A stretch of DNA of 64,000 nucleotides from Gp7-AA10 sp035636095. GTDB lineage: Bacteria; Acidobacteriota; Thermoanaerobaculia; Gp7-AA8. Below are positions 10,286 to 17,561 of this stretch, one piece after another (position 1 is the stretch's first letter; each line of letters starts with the position of its first letter). The stretch is from the NCBI GenBank assembly GCA_035636095.1, contig DASPZU010000105.1, positions 9,491 through 73,490 on the forward strand, given 5' to 3'. The position numbers and the translations under genes are program-made. The notes below the pieces were generated by a model. The model was not told the DNA's origin. It did not search any database and saw nothing but the letters and a program-made list of their open reading frames with translations.

Positions 10286-10390
10286 ATGACGAACGGCAAG
10301 TCCTTTTCGACAGTCGCCTTCGCGCCGGACGCGTCGTTCGTCATGGTCAGCCTGTCGATTCTGATTCTCCTTCTTAGCGGGAGCGGATGA
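10286..10390 (+). CDS. ilv-leu operon leader peptide (attenuator)
   Basis: This is a 34-codon open frame absent from normal gene calls. Its second half reads VMVSLSILILLL before SGSG and the stop, so nine of those twelve residues are Val, Leu or Ile. The tandem regulatory codons (10358-10375) lie just before the stop TGA, which itself falls inside RNA segment 2 of the attenuator. An internal ATG at 10343 would give a 15-residue version. Neither start has a clear Shine-Dalgarno, but the first ATG lies about 4 nt from the predicted transcription start, which fits leaderless translation. By analogy with E. coli ilvL and leuL, a ribosome stalling for charged Ile/Leu/Val tRNA would prevent termination. 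Confidence 0.7.
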   Translation: MTNGKSFSTVAFAPDASFVMVSLSILILLLSGSG

Positions 10391-10452
10391 CGGCCTGACA
10401 ACATCGACATCGTCAATCGAGGCCATCATCCAAAAGGGATGACGGCCTTTTT
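10385..10452 (+). terminator. Transcription attenuator with mutually exclusive hairpins
   Basis: The 11-mer GGATGACGGCC occurs at 10385-10395 (segment 2) and again at 10437-10447 (segment 4). GGCCATCATCC at 10421-10431 (segment 3) can pair with either. Pairing 3:4 gives a hairpin with an AAAAG loop followed by TTTTT (10448-10452), an intrinsic terminator. Pairing 2:3 gives the antiterminator. GTCAG at 10346-10350 inside the leader ORF can pair with CTGAC at 10395-10399 as a 1:2 protector. Each long stem has one A.C mismatch. Confidence 0.75.
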
Positions 10453-10469
10453 CGTTTGCGGAGATTTTG

Positions 10470-12203
10470 ATGACAGCGATCGCCGAACTGCAGCGCGAAT
10501 GGCCCGAACCGACGCCGGATCCGATGACCGGTGCGGAGGTGGTGTGCGAGTCGCTCGTCCACGAAGGCGTCGACACGCTGTTCGGATATCCCGGTGGCGC
10601 GGTCCTTCATCTTTACGATCAGCTCACGCGGATGCGCGGCCGCCTCCGTCACGTTCTCGTGCGCCACGAGCAGGGAGCCGTGCACATGGCGGAGGGCTAT
10701 GCGAAAGCGACCGGCAGGCCCGGCGTCGTGCTGGTCACCTCCGGGCCGGGGGCGACGAACGCAGTGACCGGAATCGCCAATGCCTTCATGGATTCAACGC
10801 CCCTGGTCGTCATCAGCGGTCAGGTGCCGCGGAAGATGATCGGCACCGACGCATTCCAGGAAATCGACACCGTCGGCATCACACGGCCGTGCACCAAGAT
10901 GAATTACCTCGTGCGCGACGCCGGTGAGCTGGCCACCGTCATCCACGAAGCGTTTCATCTGGCATGCACGGGCCGTCCCGGTCCGGTGCTCATCGACATT
11001 CCAAAAGACGTGACCGCCGAGCGAACAACGAGCATCGATCCGGCGCCGCTTTCTCTCCCCGGTTATGAGCCTGACCAGCGCGGCGACGCGAGGGATATCA
11101 GCCGTGCCGTGGAGAAGATGCTCGCTGCGCGCTGGCCGGTTCTCTACGTCGGAGGCGGCGTGGTCCACGCGAATGGCGCGAGAGAGCTGCTGACGCTCGC
11201 TTCCCGTCTGCGATTCCCCGTCACGCCCACCCTGATGGGTCTCGGTTGTTTTCCCGCGCGCCATCCGCTCTGTCTCGGCATGCTCGGCATGCACGGCACC
11301 TATGCGGCGAACATGGCCATCTCCGACGCGGATCTGATCGTAGCCATCGGTGTCCGATTCGACGATCGTGTGACGGGAGCGCTGGAGAAGTTCGCGCCGC
11401 ACGCGCAAATCATCCACGTCGATGTCGACCGCTCCTCGCTCTCGAGGAACGTCCGCGCTCACGTTGCCATCGCCGGCGATGCCCGCAGCGTCATGCGCCA
11501 GATGTTGCGAGAAGTCCCGACAGAGTGCGACGACGCGCGGCTGGACGCGTGGTGGTCACAGATTGCAGATTGGCAGACCGCCGAGCCGCTGCGCTACGAA
11601 CGCTGCCAGCACTCCATCAAGCCGCAGATGCTGTGCGAAGAGCTGGCGCACGTCACGCGCGGCGAGGCCATCGTGGTCACTGACGTCGGCCAGCATCAGA
11701 TGTGGCTGGCGCAGTATTACCCGTTCCGCGCACCGCGGCAGTCGATCACCTCGGGCGGATTGGGAACGATGGGCTTCGGTTTTCCCGCGGCCGTCGGCGC
11801 CCAGCTGGCCTGCCCCGAGCGTCAGGTGATCGCGTTCGTTGGCGACGGCGGCTTTCAGATGACGGCACAGGAGCTCGCCACCGCCGTGCAATACCGCACC
11901 AACACCAAGGTGGTGGTGATGAACAACCGCTACCTCGGGATGGTCAGGCAGTGGCAACAGACTTTCTACCAAAATCGCTACTCCGAGGTTGATCTCGACG
12001 GTAGTCCCGATTTCGTGAAGCTCGCCGAGGCGTATGGAGCGCGCGGTCTGCGAGCGACGCATCCATCCGAGCTGCGTGCGGTGCTGGAAGAAGGTCTGAA
12101 CTCGCCGGGCGTCGTTGTCATCGACGTTTCCGTCACCGCCGAAGAGAACGTCTTTCCGATGGTTCCTCCCGGAGCGGGGCTGAAAGAGATGGTGCTCCGA
12201 TGA
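10470..12203 (+). CDS. ilvB: Acetolactate synthase large subunit
   Basis: This ThDP enzyme condenses pyruvate with pyruvate or 2-oxobutyrate, the first common step of Val/Leu/Ile synthesis. The 577-residue chain shows the N-terminal glutamate region (VRHEQGAVHMAEGYA), the FAD/central domain (MLGMHGTYAANMAI) and the ThDP-binding signature GDGGFQMTAQELATA...NN. ATG 10470 is preferred over the in-frame TTG 10467 because GCGGAG lies 6 nt upstream of the ATG. The gene follows the attenuator directly and its stop overlaps the next start in an ATGA. Confidence 0.95.
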   Translation: MTAIAELQREWPEPTPDPMTGAEVVCESLVHEGVDTLFGYPGGAVLHLYDQLTRMRGRLRHVLVRHEQGAVHMAEGYAKATGRPGVVLVTSGPGATNAVTGIANAFMDSTPLVVISGQVPRKMIGTDAFQEIDTVGITRPCTKMNYLVRDAGELATVIHEAFHLACTGRPGPVLIDIPKDVTAERTTSIDPAPLSLPGYEPDQRGDARDISRAVEKMLAARWPVLYVGGGVVHANGARELLTLASRLRFPVTPTLMGLGCFPARHPLCLGMLGMHGTYAANMAISDADLIVAIGVRFDDRVTGALEKFAPHAQIIHVDVDRSSLSRNVRAHVAIAGDARSVMRQMLREVPTECDDARLDAWWSQIADWQTAEPLRYERCQHSIKPQMLCEELAHVTRGEAIVVTDVGQHQMWLAQYYPFRAPRQSITSGGLGTMGFGFPAAVGAQLACPERQVIAFVGDGGFQMTAQELATAVQYRTNTKVVVMNNRYLGMVRQWQQTFYQNRYSEVDLDGSPDFVKLAEAYGARGLRATHPSELRAVLEEGLNSPGVVVIDVSVTAEENVFPMVPPGAGLKEMVLR

Positions 12204-13489
12204 GCCGGACCATCACCGTCGATGTGGAAAACCGTCCGGGAGAGTTGGCCCGAATCGTCGGCCTCTTCGCGGCGCGCGGCGTGAACATCGACTCCCTGGT
12301 CGTCACCGAGCCGAACGCCGGCAACATCTCTTCGATCACCGTCACCATGAACATCGACGCGCGGACGACCGAGCAGGTCGTGCGCGTCCTCGACAAACAG
12401 GTTCGCGTGCTCTCAGTACGTGAGCTGGTTACTCAAAATCAGGAGCGAAAGACGATGCAGGCACTTTATGACAAGGACATCGATCGGCGCGCGCTCGCCG
12501 GCAAGACGATTGCGGTGATCGGCTACGGCAGCCAGGGGCATGCGCACGCCAACAATCTGAAAAATTCCGGATGCAATGTCGTGGTCGGTCTTCGCGAGTC
12601 GAGCACGTCGCGGAGCAAGGCAGAAGAAGCCGGTCTTCCGGTGCGCACGGCGGCCGAAGCGACCCGCGTCGCCGACGTCGTCATGATGCTGGTCCCCGAC
12701 GAGCTGGCTCCCCGCGTCTACGGCGAAGAGGTCGCGCCGAACTTGCGCGCGGGAAGGGCCCTCGCTTTCGCGCACGGATTCGCCGTCCACTTCAAGAAGA
12801 TTGTCCCGCCGGAGAACGTCGATATCTTCATGGTGGCACCCAAGGGTCCCGGACATCTGGTCCGCCAGGAATTCGTCCGTGGACGCGGAGTTCCCTGTCT
12901 GGTGGCCGTCGAGCGCGATCGTTCCGGCAACGCGCGATCGATGGCTCTGGCCTACGCCGCATCGATCGGCGCCGGACGTGCCGGCATCCTGGAGACAACC
13001 TTCAAAGAAGAAACGGAGACGGATCTCTTCGGCGAGCAGGCCGTCCTGTGCGGCGGGCTCACTGCGCTGATTCAGGCTGGATTCGAGACCCTCGTCGACG
13101 CCGGCTACGCGCCGGAGATGGCCTACTTCGAATGCATGCACGAGATGAAGCTGATCGTCGACCTCCTCTACGAAGGCGGTCTGGCGAAGATGCGCCACTC
13201 GATCTCCAACACGGCGGAATACGGCGATCTGACGCGCGGCCGCCGCATCATCAACAACGCCGTACGCGCGGAGATGCAGCGGCTGCTCGCCGACATTCAA
13301 TCGGGCAAGTTCGCCGACGAATGGATGGCTGAGTGCGAGGCCGGTAAACCGTCGTTCAACAAATTGGAAACCGATGGCCTTCGCCATCCGATCGAGGAGG
13401 TCGGAAAACGACTCCGCTCCATGATGCCGTGGCTGGAGAAAGATCAAAAAACCGAGGCGCAGCAGGAGGCCGCAAATGTCGTTCGATGA
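12200..13489 (+). CDS. ilvNC: Fused acetolactate synthase small subunit - ketol-acid reductoisomerase
   Basis: A single 429-codon frame. Residues 1-80 are an ACT domain of the IlvN type (TVDVENRPGELARIVGLFAA). From residue 86 it is a complete class I ketol-acid reductoisomerase: Rossmann motif GYGSQGHAHANNL, the conserved DELAPRVY region and the catalytic KEETETDLFGEQ and E..HE segments. IlvN regulates IlvB; IlvC makes 2,3-dihydroxy-isovalerate. No stop codon separates the two. An ATG at 12455 with AGGAG nine nt upstream (12441-12445) would allow separate IlvC synthesis from the same frame, so the cell may contain both fused and free IlvC. The IlvN part is short, about 85 residues, and lacks the second domain of IlvH-type subunits. 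Confidence 0.88.
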   Translation: MSRTITVDVENRPGELARIVGLFAARGVNIDSLVVTEPNAGNISSITVTMNIDARTTEQVVRVLDKQVRVLSVRELVTQNQERKTMQALYDKDIDRRALAGKTIAVIGYGSQGHAHANNLKNSGCNVVVGLRESSTSRSKAEEAGLPVRTAAEATRVADVVMMLVPDELAPRVYGEEVAPNLRAGRALAFAHGFAVHFKKIVPPENVDIFMVAPKGPGHLVRQEFVRGRGVPCLVAVERDRSGNARSMALAYAASIGAGRAGILETTFKEETETDLFGEQAVLCGGLTALIQAGFETLVDAGYAPEMAYFECMHEMKLIVDLLYEGGLAKMRHSISNTAEYGDLTRGRRIINNAVRAEMQRLLADIQSGKFADEWMAECEAGKPSFNKLETDGLRHPIEEVGKRLRSMMPWLEKDQKTEAQQEAANVVR

Positions 13490-14441
13490 AGCGAAATCGG
13501 TGTGGATGAGCGGCGAGCTCGTACCGTGGTCGAAAGCGAACATCCACGTCTCTTCGCACGCGCTGCATTACGGCAGTGGGGTGTTCGAAGGGATCCGCTG
13601 TTACCAAACGCCGGAAGGGCCGGCAGTTTTTCGTCTGGAGGAGCACATCAATCGTCTCTTCGACTCGGCGCGGGTGTACGGGATCGAGGTGCCGTATACG
13701 CGCCGCGAGCTCGGCGCCGCCGTTTGCCAGATCATTGCCGCGAACGAGTTCACGAGCTGTTACGTGCGGCCGATCGTCTTCTTTGGCAGCTCCACGCTCG
13801 GTCTCGATCCGCGCTCCTGTCCCGTCGAAGCTGCGGTCCTGGCGTGGCCCTGGCCGGCGTTGCTCGGCGATGACGCGCTGGAACGCGGCGCGCGCGTCAC
13901 TGTCTCGCCGTGGCGGAAATTCCACGCGCAGATGATTCCAACGACAGCGAAAGCGTGCGGCCAATATCTGAATTCGATCCTGGCGGTGCGCGACGCCGCG
14001 GGCCGCGGCTACGACGAGGCCTTGCTCCTCGATGCCGCCGGCGGAATCGCCGAAGGGGCAGGCGAAAACCTCTTCCTCGTGCGCGATGGAATCGTGCAGA
14101 CCAATGATGAGCGCCAGTCGATTCTCATGGGCATCACCCGCGACTCGGTCCTCACCATCGCGCGCGACCTCGGATTCAGCGTCGAAACGCGCGAGCTGGC
14201 GCTGGAAGATCTCCTGACCGCGGACGAAGCATTCTTCAGCGGAACAGCGGCGGAGATCACGCCGGTCTGCGAAGTGGATGATGTGGTGATCGGCGACGGC
14301 CGGCCCGGGCAGGTCACTCGCTCGATCCAGCGCGTGTTTTTCGAAGCAACGCGCGGCCAAATGCCGCGCTATCGCCAATGGCTGCATTTCGTCGATGAAT
14401 GCACGTTTTCCGGCGCGTACGTCGCGGTGCCTTGTATCTGA
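13476..14441 (+). CDS. ilvE: Branched-chain amino-acid aminotransferase
   Basis: This fold-type IV PLP transaminase of 321 residues performs the last step to Val, Leu and Ile. The PLP lysine lies in PTTAKACGQYLNS. Other family motifs are HYGSGVFEGIRCY near the N-terminus, EGAGENLFLV, and FFSGTAAEITPV. The start overlaps the end of ilvC by 14 nt. AGGAGG at 13464-13469 lies six nt upstream, supporting ATG 13476. The C-terminus after YRQWLHFVDE is about a dozen residues longer than usual. Confidence 0.93.
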   Translation: MSFDEAKSVWMSGELVPWSKANIHVSSHALHYGSGVFEGIRCYQTPEGPAVFRLEEHINRLFDSARVYGIEVPYTRRELGAAVCQIIAANEFTSCYVRPIVFFGSSTLGLDPRSCPVEAAVLAWPWPALLGDDALERGARVTVSPWRKFHAQMIPTTAKACGQYLNSILAVRDAAGRGYDEALLLDAAGGIAEGAGENLFLVRDGIVQTNDERQSILMGITRDSVLTIARDLGFSVETRELALEDLLTADEAFFSGTAAEITPVCEVDDVVIGDGRPGQVTRSIQRVFFEATRGQMPRYRQWLHFVDECTFSGAYVAVPCI

Positions 14442-14458
14442 TCAGCGGGAGGGTGAGC

Positions 14459-14725
14459 ATGGAATTCAAACAACTGGAGATGTTCGTGGCCGTGGCCGAG
14501 GAGCGCAGCATGATGCGCGCGGCCGAACGTGTCTTTCGCACGCAGCCGGCGGTGAGCATGGCCCTGGCCAAGCTGGAGCAGGAGATCGGCTCGTGCCTTT
14601 TCCAGCGGTCGCGCCAGGGCGGTTTTCAGCTGACCGCAGCAGGCCGAGTGCTTTGGGATTACGCGAAACGAATGCTCGCCTTGCGCGATGAAGCCGCGCA
14701 GGTCGTCATGGCGAAGGCGCGATGA
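14459..14725 (+). CDS. Stand-alone LysR-type helix-turn-helix protein
   Basis: The 88-residue protein matches only the N-terminal winged-helix and linker helix of LysR regulators (FKQLEMFVAVAEERSMMRAA, then QPAVSMALAKLEQEIG and FQRSRQGG). It has no effector-binding domain. GGGAGG at 14447-14452 supports ATG 14459, and the stop overlaps the ilvD start as ATGA. No remnant of an effector domain follows, because ilvD begins at once. It is therefore a deliberate small DNA-binding protein or a fully truncated gene kept in frame with the operon. A role as a non-inducible regulator of the operon is inference. Confidence 0.8.
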   Translation: MEFKQLEMFVAVAEERSMMRAAERVFRTQPAVSMALAKLEQEIGSCLFQRSRQGGFQLTAAGRVLWDYAKRMLALRDEAAQVVMAKAR

Positions 14726-16395
14726 GGAGTCGGGCCATCACGGCAGGCATTGCGCGAACGCCCAATCGGGCGATGCTGCGAGCCGTCGGTTTCGGCGATT
14801 CCGATTTCGACAAGCCGATCATCGGCGTGGCCAACGGCTATAGCACGATCACTCCCTGCAATCTCGGCCTCGACCGGCTCGCTCATGCCGCGATCGACGC
14901 GCTGCGCGAGAACGGCACGATGCCTCAGGTCTTCGGCACCATCACCGTCAGCGATGGAATCTCCATGGGCACCGAAGGAATGCGCTACAGCCTGGTTTCG
15001 CGCGAGGTGATCGCCGACTCGATCGAGACCGTCTGTCAGGCGCAACAGATGGACGGCCTGCTGGCTATCGGTGGCTGCGACAAGAACATGCCCGGCGCGA
15101 TGATGGCCATCGCTCGGCTGAACGTCCCGGCGATCTTCGTTTACGGCGGCACGATCCGCGCCGGACGATTCGATGGGCGCGATCTGACCATCGTCAGCGC
15201 GTTCGAAGCGGTCGGGAGTTTCTACGCCGGCGCGATGTCGGAGCGCGAGCTGGTGGAGATCGAACGGCACGCCTGCCCCGGCGCCGGTTCGTGCGGCGGC
15301 ATGTACACCGCGAACACCATGGCAGCGGCGATCGAAGCGATGGGTATGAGCCTTTCCGGCTCGTCGACGATGGCTGCTGAGGATGAGGAGAAGCGCGTCA
15401 GCACCGCAGACTCTGCGCAAGTGCTGGCGCGCGCGGTCGCTCGAGGTCTTCTGCCGCGTCAGATTCTCACGCGGGAGGCGTTCGAAAACGCGATCGCCGT
15501 TGTGATGGCCATCGGCGGATCAACGAACGCGGTCCTGCACCTGCTGGCCATCGCTCAGGCTGCCGGCGTTGCGCTGCAATTGAACGATTTTCACGAAATC
15601 GGCTCGCGCGTTCCGGTGCTCTGTGATCTCAAGCCCTCCGGACGCTACGTCGCCGTCGATCTCCATCGCGCTGGCGGGATTCCGCAGGTCATGAAGATGC
15701 TTCTCGTCAATGGGCTGTTGCACGGCCGCGCGATGACCATCATCGGCCAGACCGTCGAGGAATTGCTCCGGCACGTGCCGCCTTTGCCGCGCGCTGATCA
15801 GGATGTCATCCGTCCTTTTCGGTCTCCGCTGTATGCCAGAGGTCATCTGTCGGTTTTGCGCGGCAATCTCGCCGAAGAGGGAGCAGTGGCGAAAACGAGC
15901 GGGGTCAAGGTGGCTAGGATGACCGGTCCGGCGCGCGTGTTCGATTGCGAAGAGGCGTGCCTGACTGCGGTTCTGGCCGGACAGATCCGGCGCGGCGACG
16001 TCATCGTCATCCGCTATGAAGGACCGAAAGGTGGTCCGGGCATGCGCGAGATGCTGGCGCCGACATCGGCGCTCGTCGGAGCCGGGCTCGGCGACGCTGT
16101 CGGATTGATCACCGACGGCCGTTTCTCCGGCGGTACGCATGGGATGGTGGTCGGCCACGTTGCCCCGGAGGCGGCCGCCGGCGGAACGATTGCGCTGGTC
16201 GAGGAGAACGACACGATCACCATCGACGCAAACAATCGCCTTCTGCAATTGCATGTTTCCGATGACGCGCTGCGCGAGCGACGCGCGCGATGGCGCCCAC
16301 CCGAGCCGCGGTATCGCTCCGGGGTTCTGGCGAAATACGCGCGGCTGGTCTCGAGCAGCAGTCTCGGAGCGACGACTGACGGAGCGGGGTCATGA
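14722..16395 (+). CDS. ilvD: Dihydroxy-acid dehydratase
   Basis: The enzyme dehydrates 2,3-dihydroxy-isovalerate and 2,3-dihydroxy-3-methylvalerate to the 2-oxo acids in Val/Ile synthesis. The 557-residue protein carries the iron-sulfur cysteines in GGCDKNMPG and CPGAGSCGGMYTANTM, and the C-terminal signature GLITDGRFSGGTHG. It is translationally coupled on both sides by 4-nt ATGA overlaps, with the mini-LysR gene and with leuA. Confidence 0.95.
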   Translation: MRSRAITAGIARTPNRAMLRAVGFGDSDFDKPIIGVANGYSTITPCNLGLDRLAHAAIDALRENGTMPQVFGTITVSDGISMGTEGMRYSLVSREVIADSIETVCQAQQMDGLLAIGGCDKNMPGAMMAIARLNVPAIFVYGGTIRAGRFDGRDLTIVSAFEAVGSFYAGAMSERELVEIERHACPGAGSCGGMYTANTMAAAIEAMGMSLSGSSTMAAEDEEKRVSTADSAQVLARAVARGLLPRQILTREAFENAIAVVMAIGGSTNAVLHLLAIAQAAGVALQLNDFHEIGSRVPVLCDLKPSGRYVAVDLHRAGGIPQVMKMLLVNGLLHGRAMTIIGQTVEELLRHVPPLPRADQDVIRPFRSPLYARGHLSVLRGNLAEEGAVAKTSGVKVARMTGPARVFDCEEACLTAVLAGQIRRGDVIVIRYEGPKGGPGMREMLAPTSALVGAGLGDAVGLITDGRFSGGTHGMVVGHVAPEAAAGGTIALVEENDTITIDANNRLLQLHVSDDALRERRARWRPPEPRYRSGVLAKYARLVSSSSLGATTDGAGS

Positions 16396-17561
16396 AACGA
16401 ATTGCCATCTTCGATACTACGCTGCGCGACGGCGAGCAGTCGCCAGGCTGCTCGATGACGCTCCAGGAGAAAGTGCGGATGGCGCGTCAGCTCGAGTCCC
16501 TCGGCGTGGACACGATGGAGGCCGGTTTCCCCATCGCTTCGGATGGCGATTTTCATTCGGTGCGCGCCGTCGCTTCAGAATGCCGTGAGGTCGCAGTTGC
16601 GGCGCTGTCGCGCGTCAGTCGGACCGATATCGCGCGTGCCGCCGAGGCGCTCGAACCCGCTGTGCATCCGCGGATCCATCTTTTCGTCGCCACCTCCGAC
16701 ATTCATCTCAAATTCAAGCTTCACAAAACGCGCGAAGAAGTCCTGGAAATGGCCGGTCACGCGGTCCGTCTCGCGCGCAGTTATGTTCGTGACGTCGAGT
16801 TCTCCGCCGAGGATGCCACGCGCAGCGATGTCGACTATCTCTGCCAAGTTCTGAAGGTTGTCATGGGCGAAGGAGCAACGGTGCTCAACATCCCCGACAC
16901 AGTCGGCTACACCACTCCGGCGGAATACGCGCAGCTCATTCGCACGATTCGCGATCGTGTCGTCGGCGATCGCCAGGTCACCATCAGCGTGCATTGCCAC
17001 AACGATCTCGGTCTCGCTGTCGCGAACACGCTGGCAGCACTCGACGCCGGCGCGCAGCAGGCGGAGTGCACGATCAACGGAATCGGCGAGCGCGCCGGAA
17101 ATGCGTCGCTGGAGGAGATCGTCATGGCCTGCGCCGTGCGGTCCGATCGGCTGCCGTTCACCACCAGGATCCGAACCGAACAGCTCTACCCGGCCAGTCA
17201 GCTCCTGTCGGAGATCATCGGCTTCTCGGTGCAGCCGAACAAAGCCATTGTCGGCCGCAACGCGTTCGCCCACGAAGCAGGCATCCACCAGCATGGAGTG
17301 CTGAGCAATCCGCTCTGCTACGAGATCATGACGCCGCACTCGGTCGGAGCTCCAACGACGCAAATCGTCCTCGGCAAACACTCCGGCCGTCATGCCCTGG
17401 CGCGGCGCTACCAGGAACTGGGGACGCCGCTTTCCGGTGAGGAGCTCGATTTCGCCTACACGCGCTTCATCGCGCTCGCGGACCGGAAGAAGCATGTCTA
17501 CGATCAGGATCTGATCGCAATCGCGACGGAAGCAAAGCCCCTGGTCGTGGAGGCGGGATGA
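16392..17561 (+). CDS. leuA: 2-isopropylmalate synthase, short form without regulatory domain
   Basis: This DRE-TIM metallolyase condenses acetyl-CoA with 2-oxoisovalerate, the committed step to leucine. FDTTLRDGEQSPGCSM and the metal-binding VHCHNDLGLAVANTLAA plus NGIGERAGNASLEE motifs are present. The chain stops at 389 residues, right after the catalytic and subdomain I regions (GKHSGRHAL). The C-terminal LeuA allosteric dimer domain of the usual 510-520 residue enzyme is missing, because leuB starts in the overlapping ATGA. Feedback inhibition by leucine is therefore doubtful, and control may rest on the attenuator. A homocitrate or citramalate synthase is the alternative, but the operon favours leuA. 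Confidence 0.88.
   Translation: MKRIAIFDTTLRDGEQSPGCSMTLQEKVRMARQLESLGVDTMEAGFPIASDGDFHSVRAVASECREVAVAALSRVSRTDIARAAEALEPAVHPRIHLFVATSDIHLKFKLHKTREEVLEMAGHAVRLARSYVRDVEFSAEDATRSDVDYLCQVLKVVMGEGATVLNIPDTVGYTTPAEYAQLIRTIRDRVVGDRQVTISVHCHNDLGLAVANTLAALDAGAQQAECTINGIGERAGNASLEEIVMACAVRSDRLPFTTRIRTEQLYPASQLLSEIIGFSVQPNKAIVGRNAFAHEAGIHQHGVLSNPLCYEIMTPHSVGAPTTQIVLGKHSGRHALARRYQELGTPLSGEELDFAYTRFIALADRKKHVYDQDLIAIATEAKPLVVEAG

Noticed and set aside
10226..10466. T-box or other riboswitch upstream of ilvB
   Set aside because: No specifier loop or T-box sequence is seen. The leader ORF with alternative hairpins explains the region better.
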